A model generated the notes under the pieces. It was given only the letters and a program-made list of their open reading frames with translations. It was not told where the DNA came from and searched no databases. DNA of 64,000 bases from Verrucomicrobiota bacterium (lineage in GTDB: Bacteria; Verrucomicrobiota; Verrucomicrobiia; Verrucomicrobiales; Verrucomicrobiaceae): the NCBI GenBank assembly GCA_025360015.1, contig JANYCZ010000025.1, positions 62,001 to 126,000 on the forward strand, in the 5' to 3' direction. This document shows, in pieces, positions 8,818-20,127 of this stretch (the first letter of the stretch is position 1; every line of letters starts with the position of its first letter). Made by a program: the position numbers and the translations under genes.

Positions 8818-9228
8818 TTAAGGCACCACGATGGCCAACATTGGAAACACACTGCGGAAGTCGTTCTCGTTGCGTGTCAGCAAACCATCGAAGCGCTCGG
8901 CGAAGGCTCCGATGAGAATGTCAGCCATCGGACGTTTGTCGATGCGACGCAGTCGACGGCTTTGCACATAGCGATTCCAAGCTGCGTGTGCTGCCTGGGT
9001 TTCTGATTGGGTCCAAGCCTCTGACCACGAGACTTGCAGATGGTAGAGAAAGACTTCCTGCCGGGCGGCATCACCATCAAACACGGGAGCCAGTTCGGCG
9101 TAAGTCACGGGCGAAATCACTAGCCCTTCGAGCCTTTTGACATCAAGCAGTGTCGCCGAAGCTGCCGCGAACTGAGGATCAGCATCCGCGATGTCGATGA
9201 GCAGGCAGGTGTCAATAACCCAGGGCAT
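8818..9228 (-). CDS. PIN-domain ribonuclease toxin (VapC-like)
   Basis: A 136-residue PIN protein with the expected acidic residues: Asp6 (VIDTCLLIDI), Glu45 (TYAEL), Asp103 (MADILIGAF) and Asp123 (TRNENDF). PIN toxins are magnesium-dependent RNases that cleave tRNA or rRNA and are held silent by a cognate antitoxin. It follows the antitoxin gene with one base between TGA and ATG, a typical antitoxin-first arrangement. All catalytic positions are intact, so it is probably active. Confidence 0.85.
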   Translation of the reverse strand: MPWVIDTCLLIDIADADPQFAAASATLLDVKRLEGLVISPVTYAELAPVFDGDAARQEVFLYHLQVSWSEAWTQSETQAAHAAWNRYVQSRRLRRIDKRPMADILIGAFAERFDGLLTRNENDFRSVFPMLAIVVP

Positions 9229-9229
9229 G

Positions 9230-9454
9230 TCAGTCCTCGTCTCCCTCGCGCAGTTCCCTCATCCAGTCTGCCGTGGTGCGGGGCGCGCGCGCTCCTAGCG
9301 CGGCAAAACCGATCATCGCCTGCGCCCCGAGCGGACGCTCTTGGGGCGCAGCAGTTTTCGCCGCCTGCTGGCTGTCAAGCCAAGCCAGCAGCTTGGACGC
9401 AAGCTGCTCGTCGAGTCCCGCAACGCGTTGGATGGCAAGATCAATCGTGCTCAT
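9230..9454 (-). CDS. Antitoxin partner of the adjacent PIN toxin
   Basis: A 74-residue acidic-ended protein immediately upstream of the PIN gene. It has a helical N-terminal half (DLAIQRVAGLDEQLASKLLAWLDS) and a C-terminal tail ending WMRELREGDED, likely the segment that wraps the toxin. No classical AbrB or ribbon-helix-helix signature is obvious by eye, so it is called antitoxin mainly from position and size. It would bind its own promoter together with the toxin. Confidence 0.7.
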   Translation of the reverse strand: MSTIDLAIQRVAGLDEQLASKLLAWLDSQQAAKTAAPQERPLGAQAMIGFAALGARAPRTTADWMRELREGDED

Positions 9455-9597
9455 GCCTAGAGTTTACATCAAACCCGCAGGATGGGCAAGGGACTGATCA
9501 ACCCTACCGACGCCAGGCATAGAATTTGGGATAAGCTTGCTGGGAACACCCCCAGTTTTTTCTGGACGTCATTCGCGAAAAGCATCAATTTTGAAGT

Positions 9598-9816
9598 ATG
9601 AGCACTCTGACAGAAATTGAAATGGCGATTCCACATCTCGATCTTGCGGAGCTTTCTCATTTGGAGCGCGTGGTTCATTCTCTGCGATCGCGCAAGCCAC
9701 CTCCGAGGCGGCTTAGCGCCTTTGATTTGGGCCGGCTGCAGCTTGGGAAAGTTCTCAAGCCTCTGACTCCAGAAGACGATCTGCTGGAGGAGATGCTCGA
9801 TGACGCACGGGATTGA
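9598..9816 (+). CDS. Putative antitoxin of a decayed PIN pair
   Basis: A 72-residue protein with helical N-terminal half (IEMAIPHLDLAELSHLERVVHSLRSRK) and acidic end (TPEDDLLEEMLDDARD). Its last 17 bases overlap the start of the PIN pseudogene at 9800, the organisation of an antitoxin-toxin operon. The antitoxin frame itself is intact while the toxin is broken in three places, the order of decay expected when losing the toxin costs nothing. Confidence 0.6.
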   Translation: MSTLTEIEMAIPHLDLAELSHLERVVHSLRSRKPPPRRLSAFDLGRLQLGKVLKPLTPEDDLLEEMLDDARD

Positions 9817-10233
9817 CACGGGCTTTCTGGCGGCTGCCGAGGTGGCGGAGCATCCCGATCATCAAGCGGCAAGGTAGAAGTTCCAGAGCTTTCGAGACGC
9901 CGGGGGATCGCTTCGCTCTCGTCCCGCAGGTGCTGGCTGAGTTCGCCCATGTCGTGACCGATCCGAAACGTTTTGCGCAGCCATTGACGATGGAGCAGTC
10001 CTTGGAAAGAGCAGAACTCTGGTGGGAATCCCCCAGAAGTAGATCAACTCGGTTCCGATGCTTTTTCAGTGCGCACCTTCTTCGGCTGGATGCGTCAGCA
10101 TCGTTTGGGCCGCAAACGCATTCTCGACACCTTGCTGGCTTCGACTTTTCGCGAGGCAGGTATTCAGTCGATTCTCACGACGAACGCTCGCGATTTCTCG
10201 GTTCTTGGTGGGTTTGATTGTTTGGTGCCGTGA
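9800..10233 (+). pseudogene. PIN-domain toxin, broken by one stop and two single-base insertions
   Basis: Starting at ATG 9800 the reading is MTHGIDTGFLAAAEVAEHPD, an N-terminal PIN strand, then a TAG (likely once TGG) after HQAAR. One extra G in a run of five near 9900 shifts the frame to DRFALVPQVLAEFAHVVTDP; one extra C in a run of five near 10030 shifts it again to VRTFFGWM and RILDTLLASTF, ending TTNARDFSVLGGFDCLVP at TGA 10231-10233. Repairing these gives about 143 residues with PIN positions in order (first Asp, EFAH glutamate, LDTLL aspartate, NARDF). Both indels lie in homopolymers, so sequencing error is possible, but the stop codon argues for true decay. Confidence 0.75.
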
Positions 10234-10403
10234 GGACGTATCGGGGCAATCATAGAGGCGAAATTTCCCCTTCACATACCGGGCAGACGTGCAAATACGC
10301 ACCATTTCGCCCACAAGAATACCGCTTCAAAACTTTATAGATCAGAAGTTTAAAGCAGGCATGTCAACAAAATGCCGGGCATCTTTTTCGGACATCTTTT
10401 TCC
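10234..10403. other. Gap between toxin-antitoxin remnants
   Basis: About 170 bases of lower GC content than the flanks, with no gene or repeat recognised. It separates two decaying toxin-antitoxin remnants. Confidence 0.4.
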
Positions 10404-10502
10404 GCCGAAGTTGAGCGGCGCTTGGAAGCCTTCAAAGCCGAGCGTGCGCGTGGCCTGAGCCACGAAGAGGTGTTTGCTGCGGCCAAAGCACTCGTGGCAT
10501 GA
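10404..10502 (+). pseudogene. C-terminal remnant of an antitoxin
   Basis: The last 33 codons read AEVERRLEAFKAERARGLSH then EEVFAAAKALVA and stop, a helical tail typical of small antitoxins. No in-frame start lies between it and an upstream TAG near 10338, so the N-terminus is missing or frameshifted (a short alternative frame beginning MSTKC lies just upstream). Its TGA overlaps the next ATG at 10499 as ATGA. Confidence 0.45.
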
Positions 10503-10723
10503 CGGTGGTTTATTCCGAGCAGTTCCAGGCGGAACTGTGCTGCATCCTCGGTCGCTATTGCACCGAGGACAGGGAGTTTGGCCGATGTTTCGTGCAGACG
10601 GTCAAAACGCAGCCTGGGAGGTTCATACAAACCCGCTGCCAGACCAACCAGCGACAGGAACGAGCACACCGGGAGATCAGGGACGGGTGGCGCGCACAGG
10701 CGGAACAATTGGGGCATGACTGA
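10499..10723 (+). pseudogene. Probable ParE/RelE-type toxin remnant
   Basis: A 74-residue frame beginning MTVVYSEQFQAELCCILGRY, which resembles the first strand and helix of ParE/RelE toxins. After about residue 38 the sequence becomes charged and repetitive and loses the expected strand pattern (no R-x-P-x-Y-R-I-x-Y-like segment), so the second half looks frameshifted or replaced. It overlaps the antitoxin remnant by ATGA. It could also be a short unrelated gene. Confidence 0.4.
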
Positions 10724-10780
10724 GAGGGGGTTGCCTGCCGCTTTTCAATTGCCCCCTGACTTCACCTCGGTTTCCCTTTG

Positions 10781-11707
10781 TTATTTTATGAGCAACTGCT
10801 TCAAGGCTGCTGTCTGTGCAGCCCTCGCATTGTTTACCTCTGCTGGATAATCGAAGACCGGTTGATCTCCTTCAATAATTGCTTTGGGAGGAGTGGCTGA
10901 CCTCGTGAATGGAAGATTCAGAAGATCGAGCATCAATGTCCGGCTCTTACTCGGTTGTGTTCCACTTGTCATTAAAGAGTGCGCACCATCTCCTTTCCGT
11001 GCAAGTTGATCTAGTTTCACAGCCATGCGCACAGTGTGAGGGTTTACTTGTTCAAATCCCGAAGTTGATTTGACCTCAGCTGCACCAAAATTGAAATATG
11101 CAGTGTATCGAGCGTCAGCCAAGGCGTCTAGTATTTGGGGTAAATTCTGGCTAAGAGTGCCCGGAATTTTCTCCAGAGGTTCGTTGGTCAAAACGTCTGT
11201 AGCCTCCATGCTGTTAAGCAAAGCCTCGAAAATGGCGGTTGCTTGCGTTGTAAGCTGTCTGGGACGGTCCGCCTTTGCTGCTAAATGCGCAGGTCCGATA
11301 AATCCTCTTGGGTCGAACAATGGTGACGCTGTTATGCCCGTTTTATCAAACACTGGTTTTGCAAGAGCCATGGGATGAGGCCCGCCAAACTTCAGCTTAC
11401 CGATAGATTTAAAGTACCCTTCGACTTTTAGAACAATCTTCCCATCAGGTTGGCTCTCTGACGAAACTGCAGACCACACGTCTATGCCTTCGCTTTCCTG
11501 GACAAGTGCTTGTAGCCATTTTTCAGCCGAAGGGAATTTTCCAGGTGTTTGGGCTGCACCTGGAAACTTTTTCGAATCCAATGTATAGGTAATGAAAAAC
11601 TTACCGCTGCCGTCTGGATTCACCATGTGCTTCTCTTCCAGTTCAAGGCATCCTGCCATGAAAAGTATGGCAGATCCAGCCAGCATCAATCGCGTGATCT
11701 GAAACAT
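10781..11707 (-). CDS. Lipoprotein of unknown function
   Basis: A 308-residue protein with a lipoprotein signal: hydrophobic LMLAGSAILF and lipobox MAGC, with the cysteine near residue 20. The mature part has mixed alpha/beta character with an early segment MVNPDGSGKFFITYTLDS and no catalytic motif I know. Composition is less GC-rich than its neighbours and it sits beside the decayed toxin-antitoxin patch, hinting at acquired DNA. I start at ATG 11707 because it places the lipobox correctly; the open frame extends to 11887 without leader-like sequence. Confidence 0.65.
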   Translation of the reverse strand: MFQITRLMLAGSAILFMAGCLELEEKHMVNPDGSGKFFITYTLDSKKFPGAAQTPGKFPSAEKWLQALVQESEGIDVWSAVSSESQPDGKIVLKVEGYFKSIGKLKFGGPHPMALAKPVFDKTGITASPLFDPRGFIGPAHLAAKADRPRQLTTQATAIFEALLNSMEATDVLTNEPLEKIPGTLSQNLPQILDALADARYTAYFNFGAAEVKSTSGFEQVNPHTVRMAVKLDQLARKGDGAHSLMTSGTQPSKSRTLMLDLLNLPFTRSATPPKAIIEGDQPVFDYPAEVNNARAAQTAALKQLLIK

Positions 11708-11837
11708 TATTGAATACGCACTTTGGAAGTGATTCTCCAATGACTCACCCAAGCTTTCAATTATCGCGTGTTTCATGAGTTGCAGGATTGAGGTGTCTAT
11801 GTGCCCGATAATTTGCAATTTCACACTATAATGAAGC

Positions 11838-14597
<2,760 letters not shown>

Positions 14598-14859
14598 GGT
14601 TCGGGAAAAGGAGCACGAAGTGTAGCGAGATGGGGGCGGGTGGCAAGGGGGAGCGTGAGCAGTCAAGGGGCAAGAAGTCAAGGCGGTGCCGCCGCAGCAA
14701 AATCGTCCTCGTTCTCCTACTCGAACTCGTCCTCGATCCTACCGCTCTCGCAGACCCGCGAAATCCTCGAACTGCCCTGCAAGCCCCTCCCACACCTTTT
14801 CTCCGCGACGTAACACGCATTTGCCCTCCCGGCAGCATGGCGTATCGCTCCGCACAACC

Positions 14860-17385
14860 ATGTTCCCGCCCCGCTCTCTGCTTCTCGCGTTCACCGCCGC
14901 CGCACTCTCGACCGCCCATGCGCTGGAGGTGCAGGTCTCCCCTGCCCTCACGCTGTCCCAGGCTCTCAACCAGGTCCGCGAGGCACGCAAAGGCGACGAC
15001 AACTCCCCCGCGACAATTCTTCTCCCCGAAGGTGTCACGGAACTGACGCAGCCGATTCAGCTCGAAGCGCAGGATTCGAACCTGACCATCTCCGGCAGCA
15101 AGAGCACGCTCATTGGCGCGCCGCTCGTCACCGGCTGGCAGGCGCATGAGGGCCAGATCATGAAGGCGGATGTTTCCAAGCTGCTGCCGAAGGGTTTTGT
15201 GCCCAAGCAGCTGCTCAGCAACGGCGAGCGGCAGATCCTGGCGCGCTACCCGAACTTCGATGCGAAGGACCCGCTCTACGGCGGCTGGGCGTTTGTGGCG
15301 GAGTTCCCACCCGCAGGCGCTCCCGAGGGCCACCTGTGGAAACGCACCCTGTATGTGAAGCCCGAGGATATGCGCCAGTGGTCGCATCCCGAGGACGTGG
15401 AGCTCGATGTCTTCGCGCAGTACGGCTGGTGGAACTTCATCGAGCCCGTAGTCTCTCTCGATCCGCAGACGCGCCTGCTCACGCTGAAGAAGGACTGCGG
15501 TTACGACCTCCATCCGCACAATCGCTTCCACTTTCAGAATGCCCTCGAAGAACTCGACACCCCCGGCGAGTGGTTTTACGACAAGCACACCGGCACGCTG
15601 TATTTCTGGCAGCCAGCCGGCAAGGACATCCCTGAAGTCCGCATCCCCACGCTGGAGAGCTTCTTCAAAGTAAAGGCGGGTGCAAAGAACATCATCATCC
15701 GTGGCCTCACGCTCACCGGTTGCCACGCCTCTGCGATCACCTTTGAGCGTGCCGAGGACTGTCTCGTGGAGAAATGCGTCATCACGCAGGTCGGTGCGTT
15801 CAGCGGCAGCGGCATTGGCGTGAGCGATGGCAAGAACGTACGCCTCTCACACAATGAGATCAGTTATACCGGCAGCAACGGCATCAGCCTCAGCGGTGGA
15901 GATCGCAAGACGCTCACGGGGCCGGGGCACATCGCGGCGGACAATCACATCCACCACATCGGCGTCTTCAACAAGAACGCCTGCGGCATCTCCATGTATG
16001 GCGTGGACAACACCGCCACGCACAACCACATCCACGACGGCCCGCGCATGGGCGTGCAGATGAGCGGGAACAACCTCATCGTGGAATACAACCACCTGCA
16101 CCACCTCTGCCTCGAAACACAGGACGGCGGTGCCATCTACACCGGCGGGCGCGATTGGATCAGCAGCCGTGGCAGCAAGTGGCGCTACAATTTAATCCAT
16201 GACGTCATCGGCTGCGGCCAGGAATCCGGCGGCTTGAAGCACCCATGGTTCACCTTTGGCCTCTACCCAGACGACAACAGCGGCGGTCTCGATATCATCG
16301 GCAACATTGTCTATCGCGTGGCTCACACGCCCATCCACATGCACAACTCGCGAGACTGCATCGTGGAGAACAACATCTTCGCCCTCGGCGGCAAGTTCCA
16401 GTTCGATCTCCACGGCTGGACCAAGGACCAGCGCTTCTACACCAGCCACCTTGAAACGATGATCAAAGGCTACGAATCCGTGGCCGGCCTACCTGCGTGG
16501 AAAAACATGCGCCACATGGACCTGCACCCGAAGGACGCCATCCGCGAAGACGGCACGATGATGAGCGGCAACAGCTTCCAGCATAACATCATGTTTGGCG
16601 ACACCCCCGGCGTGAAATACGGCGACGTCCGCAACGCCACGCCGAAGTGGAACACCATCGACTACAACCTTGCCTGGAACAGCGGCCACCCCATCGTCAC
16701 CGGCATCAATCAAGTCGGCCCCGACAAAGGCGCACCGCTGCTTGCCGAGACATTCGACAACACAGAGCCCGGCAAAACACCCAAAGGCTGGGGCTTCAAC
16801 CACCGCCCGAACAAAGACGTGAATCTCGTCGTCGCCGATGGCGCGCTGCGTGTGGATTGCGCGCTTGGCACCGATCCTAAAAATTCTAAGACCGTCATCC
16901 ACGGCCCGGATGTACCGATCAAGCCCGGCGCTGCGTATCGCGTGAAGCTCCGCGTCAAATCCACCGAACCCACCGCGAAGATCAGCCTCGCCTTTGCCGC
17001 CTTCAAAAACGGTGAAGGCTACTGGCAGGCCGGCAGCACCAGCATCACCGCCCCCCGCGAGTGGCAGGAAGTCGAAGCCACCGGCCGCATGCTGCGCGAA
17101 AACGAAGCTGGCTGGAAACCCTGGATGACCGCCTTCTGGCTCCGCGTCGACTGCCACGAGCCGAAGGGCCAAGTCTTCTTCGACGACGTGCGGATCACCG
17201 AAGCCGAACCGCTGGATGAATGGGCCGCCTGGCAAAACGCCGGATGGGACAAACACAGCCTCGTCGCCGATCCTCTTTTCGTGGACTGGAAGAACGATGA
17301 CTTCCGGCTGAAGGCTGGGTCACCGGCATTTAAGATCGGATTTAAAGCGATCCCGGTGGAGGAGATTGGGGTGAGGAAGGAGTGA
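14860..17385 (+). CDS. Secreted right-handed beta-helix protein, polysaccharide-lyase-like
   Basis: An 841-residue exported protein. The signal peptide is LLLAFTAAALSTAHA. Residues about 30-110 resemble the N-terminal cap of pectate-lyase-like proteins, and 230-560 carry parallel beta-helix turns rich in N-x-I, H-N-x-I-H and G-N-N-L-I patterns (for example NHIHHIGVFNKNACG, ATHNHIHDGPRMG). A later region (about 625-780) looks like a carbohydrate-binding jelly roll (GWGFNHRPN, VHGPDVPIKPGAAYRVKLRV-like). The helix supports polysaccharide binding or cleavage, but no catalytic residue can be assigned by eye. Upstream frame is arginine-rich and unlike a leader, so ATG 14860 is preferred. Confidence 0.75.
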   Translation: MFPPRSLLLAFTAAALSTAHALEVQVSPALTLSQALNQVREARKGDDNSPATILLPEGVTELTQPIQLEAQDSNLTISGSKSTLIGAPLVTGWQAHEGQIMKADVSKLLPKGFVPKQLLSNGERQILARYPNFDAKDPLYGGWAFVAEFPPAGAPEGHLWKRTLYVKPEDMRQWSHPEDVELDVFAQYGWWNFIEPVVSLDPQTRLLTLKKDCGYDLHPHNRFHFQNALEELDTPGEWFYDKHTGTLYFWQPAGKDIPEVRIPTLESFFKVKAGAKNIIIRGLTLTGCHASAITFERAEDCLVEKCVITQVGAFSGSGIGVSDGKNVRLSHNEISYTGSNGISLSGGDRKTLTGPGHIAADNHIHHIGVFNKNACGISMYGVDNTATHNHIHDGPRMGVQMSGNNLIVEYNHLHHLCLETQDGGAIYTGGRDWISSRGSKWRYNLIHDVIGCGQESGGLKHPWFTFGLYPDDNSGGLDIIGNIVYRVAHTPIHMHNSRDCIVENNIFALGGKFQFDLHGWTKDQRFYTSHLETMIKGYESVAGLPAWKNMRHMDLHPKDAIREDGTMMSGNSFQHNIMFGDTPGVKYGDVRNATPKWNTIDYNLAWNSGHPIVTGINQVGPDKGAPLLAETFDNTEPGKTPKGWGFNHRPNKDVNLVVADGALRVDCALGTDPKNSKTVIHGPDVPIKPGAAYRVKLRVKSTEPTAKISLAFAAFKNGEGYWQAGSTSITAPREWQEVEATGRMLRENEAGWKPWMTAFWLRVDCHEPKGQVFFDDVRITEAEPLDEWAAWQNAGWDKHSLVADPLFVDWKNDDFRLKAGSPAFKIGFKAIPVEEIGVRKE

Positions 17386-17399
17386 TGGCGCTCCCTTGA

Positions 17400-17792
17400 C
17401 TACGATCCACTCGCCGCAAACGGATTGATGACCTCAAGGCCGGAAATGTGTTTGAAGTCAGCTTCGTTGCGGGTGACGAGCGGCACGCCATATTCCAGTG
17501 CGGTAGCGGCGATGATGGCGTCTCCGAGTTTCATCTTCTTCTGCTGACGCAATTGGATGCTCTGCTGAATAATTTCTTCGTCCAAAGCCAGCTCGGTTGT
17601 GGATTCCAAAAGGGCGCGCAACTGCGACTGACGCTCCAGAGAGAGTCCTCCAAACCTTGGAAAGCCCAGCACCTCAATCCGGGTCACGCTGGCGATCATG
17701 GCATCCGCCCTCCGCACGTAGGGCATGCAGAGTGCGTCGCCAGACTCGGCTGCGTAGATGATGATGTTACTGTCGCAAATCATAGAAATCAT
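17400..17792 (-). CDS. PIN-domain ribonuclease toxin (VapC-like), second locus
   Basis: A 130-residue PIN protein with acidic residues Asp7 (ICDSNIIIY), Glu40 (TRIEVLG), Asp91 (KLGDAIIAA) and Asp112 (RNEADF), all four in place. Its ATG overlaps the stop of the upstream antitoxin gene as ATGA (17789-17792), which supports the MISMICDSN start over the internal ATG. The LGDAIIAATAL and VTRNEADF blocks are classic for VapC RNases. Confidence 0.88.
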   Translation of the reverse strand: MISMICDSNIIIYAAESGDALCMPYVRRADAMIASVTRIEVLGFPRFGGLSLERQSQLRALLESTTELALDEEIIQQSIQLRQQKKMKLGDAIIAATALEYGVPLVTRNEADFKHISGLEVINPFAASGS

Positions 17793-18082
17793 TCCTGACC
17801 AGGAAGCACAACATCTTCACGGATTTCGCGCTGCCAGGCCGCTGGATCAGGAATCACATCTTTCAATCCGCCCATGGCGCGCAGGCTTTCCAGCGCTGAC
17901 GCACGTTTCGCCAGCATTTCCGGGGTGACCTCTGGGATCACGCGTTTGGTCTTTGGCGATGTTCCATTTGGAACCGAAAGCAGCAAATGCATGCGTCCAG
18001 GCTTCAACCATTCCGGCAGTGGCGAAAGCAGCTTCAGGCTGCCATCGGCGCTGACTTCGACATCGGTTTCCAATGTATTCAT
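17789..18082 (-). CDS. Antitoxin partner of the second PIN toxin
   Basis: A 97-residue protein. The N-terminal half reads as a DNA-binding AbrB-like or beta-hairpin segment (VEVSADGSLKLLSPLPEWLKPG) and the C-terminal half is helical with a tail ending IREDVVLPGQE that would occupy the toxin. The ATG at 18082 gives a compact start; a much longer frame exists upstream but runs through a repeat element. Overlap with the toxin shows they are one operon. Confidence 0.75.
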   Translation of the reverse strand: MNTLETDVEVSADGSLKLLSPLPEWLKPGRMHLLLSVPNGTSPKTKRVIPEVTPEMLAKRASALESLRAMGGLKDVIPDPAAWQREIREDVVLPGQE

Positions 18083-18185
18083 GCAACGAGTGTAGGCGAT
18101 TTCTCCGTCATCGTAAAGCTTGTGAATGAGAGCATGAGGCGAGCGAGGCCTGACAAGATTTAGTATTGCCGCGTGCGCGGCAGCG

Positions 18186-18330
18186 TTTGGAGTGCGTGTA
18201 GCAAGGCTGGGCGTGAAGCCGCTTTCGTAGGTTGGAGGGTGGGCTGAGGACGAAGCACTGCCTCCACCCTGCGAAAGCGGTAGCTCCGATGCAGGCTTGC
18301 GCCTTGCATCTTCGCGACCGCACTCCAAAA
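18186..18330. repeat. Inverted-terminal-repeat element, copy 1
   Basis: Perfect 11-base inverted ends TTTGGAGTGCG (18186-18196) and CGCACTCCAAA (18319-18329). An inner inverted motif related to CGAAAGCGGTAGCT/AGC-CGCTTTCG lies inside. The same ends and inner motif recur at 48183-48362. It fills most of the 350-base gap between the antitoxin and the reductase gene and carries no gene. Confidence 0.8.
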
Positions 18331-18437
18331 CCCTGTCGAACCCGCTGTAGCAGCATGTATTTGCCACGCCTCCTCTCCGCCCCACAGTGGAGAAACAGAC
18401 AGCCCCAATCCCTTTCCACGTCGTAATCCCCATAACC

Positions 18438-19421
18438 ATGTCCCAATTTCTTCAATTCGACCGCACCGGCAATCCTGCTGAAGTTTTGCAACTCCACGAG
18501 CGCGAGCTCACGCCGCCGGAGGGGCACGAGGTAAGGGTGCGCATGCGTTATTCGCCGGTGAATCCGGCGGATCTGAATTTCATCGAGGGCACCTATGGCC
18601 GTGCGGCGCATCCGCCGTGCATTCCGGGGCATGAGGGCTGTGGCGAAGTGGAGGAAGTGGGCAGTGCAGTGACTTCGCTGGCGAAGGGGGATGTGGTCAT
18701 CTCGCTGGTGGGCACGGGCTCGTGGACGCAGCATCTCACGGCACCCGAGCATCACTTTGCCAAGCTGCCACCGCAGATCGATGCGGTGCAGGCGAGCATG
18801 CTGCGCGTCAATCCGGTCACGGCGTGGGCGCTGCTGAAACACTACAGCGATCTGCCAAAAGGCGCGTGGGTGGCGCAGAACGCAGCGAACTCCGGCGTGG
18901 GCCGTGCGTTCATCCAGCTCGCGCATCACTTCGGCCTTCGCACCATCAACTTTGTGCGCCGCGAGGAGTTGTTCGATGAATTGAAAACGCTGGGCGCGGA
19001 TGTGGTCCTGCTGGATACCGACGAAGGCGTGGCAGAAGCGAAAAAGATCGTCGGCGATGAGCTGGTGATGCTGGCCACGAATGCCGTCGGCGGTGACAGC
19101 GCGATCCATCTGATGGACCTGCTCAGCTCCGAAGGCACCCTGGTCACGTATGGTGCCATGAGCCGCCGCAGCCTCAAGGTACCGAACAAATTCCTTATCT
19201 TCAAAAACCTCCAGCTTCACGGCCTATGGATCACGAAATGGTTCGAGAAAGCAAGCACGGAGGAGCTTTACGAAGTGCTCAATCCACTCACCGCGCTGAT
19301 TCAATCTGGCGAACTGGTCACGGCCATTGATGAGATCGTACCGCTCGCTGACTTCAAACGGGCGATCACGCGTGCGCAGGAAGGCTCACGCGGCGGCAAG
19401 GTGATTCTCGATCTCGCCTAA
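18438..19421 (+). CDS. MECR-like 2-enoyl thioester reductase / quinone-oxidoreductase family
   Basis: A 327-residue zinc-independent medium-chain reductase. Features are YSPVNPADLNFIEGTYG, GHEGCGEVEEVG, the NADPH-binding QNAANSGVGRAFIQLA and a FRREELFDELK stretch, all closest to the mitochondrial-type enoyl reductases. Such enzymes reduce trans-2-enoyl-thioesters using NADPH. It starts at ATG 18438 and ends four bases before surE, so the two are probably co-transcribed, though no functional link is obvious. A quinone reductase remains possible. Confidence 0.8.
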   Translation: MSQFLQFDRTGNPAEVLQLHERELTPPEGHEVRVRMRYSPVNPADLNFIEGTYGRAAHPPCIPGHEGCGEVEEVGSAVTSLAKGDVVISLVGTGSWTQHLTAPEHHFAKLPPQIDAVQASMLRVNPVTAWALLKHYSDLPKGAWVAQNAANSGVGRAFIQLAHHFGLRTINFVRREELFDELKTLGADVVLLDTDEGVAEAKKIVGDELVMLATNAVGGDSAIHLMDLLSSEGTLVTYGAMSRRSLKVPNKFLIFKNLQLHGLWITKWFEKASTEELYEVLNPLTALIQSGELVTAIDEIVPLADFKRAITRAQEGSRGGKVILDLA

Positions 19422-19425
19422 ACCG

Positions 19426-20121
19426 ATGCACGTCCTCCTCACCAACGACGACGGCATTGCCGCACCAGGCTTGCGGGCCTTGGAAAATGCCGTGATCCAG
19501 CTCGGCTGGCATTACACCATCGTGGCTCCGGCCATGGAGCAGAGCCAGTGCGGGCACCGCGTCACCACGCACCAGATTCTTCAAGTGGAGACGCTGGCGG
19601 AGAATCGCAACGCCGTGCATGGCACGCCAGCAGACTGCGTGCGGCTGGCCCTGTTCGCGCTGGATTTAAAACCCGATCTGGTGCTCTCCGGCATCAATGC
19701 AGGTGGCAACATGGGGCAGGACCTCGTCATCTCCGGCACCGTGGCCGCGGCGCGTGAGGCCGCCTACCACGGCATTCGTTCCATGGCGCTGTCTCATTAC
19801 ATGATCCGCGAACTCGCGGTGGACTGGCAGCGCACCGCCGCATGGATGGCGGAGATCGTGCAGGAAACGTATGCCCAGGACCATCCGCCCAGCACCTTCT
19901 GGAACATCAATCTCCCGCACCTGCCCGCCGAACGAATGGCGCTGCCGCCACGCATCCTGTGCCAGCCCGCGCGCTCGCCGCTGAATGTGAGCTATAGCTT
20001 TAGCAAGGACATGCAGGGCTACATTTACAGCGCCAGCTATGCCTCACGTCCCCGTGATGAGGGCTCCGATGTGGAGGCCTGCTTCAGTGGGAACGTGGCC
20101 GTGTCACTGCTGCGCATTTGA
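19426..20121 (+). CDS. surE: 5'/3'-nucleotidase SurE
   Basis: A 231-residue survival-protein E. The metal-binding start MHVLLTNDDG, the SGINAGGNMGQDLVISGTV block and the AAREAAYHGIRSMALSH segment are all diagnostic. SurE removes phosphate from nucleoside monophosphates and some polyphosphates in the cytosol using a divalent metal. Length is near the usual 240-260. Four-base spacing to the reductase upstream. Confidence 0.95.
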   Translation: MHVLLTNDDGIAAPGLRALENAVIQLGWHYTIVAPAMEQSQCGHRVTTHQILQVETLAENRNAVHGTPADCVRLALFALDLKPDLVLSGINAGGNMGQDLVISGTVAAAREAAYHGIRSMALSHYMIRELAVDWQRTAAWMAEIVQETYAQDHPPSTFWNINLPHLPAERMALPPRILCQPARSPLNVSYSFSKDMQGYIYSASYASRPRDEGSDVEACFSGNVAVSLLRI

Positions 20122-20127
20122 GGCACC

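Noticed and set aside
18083..18439. N-terminal extension of the antitoxin gene by about 119 codons
   Set aside because: The extension passes through the inverted-repeat element and an ATG at 18082 gives a normal antitoxin length.
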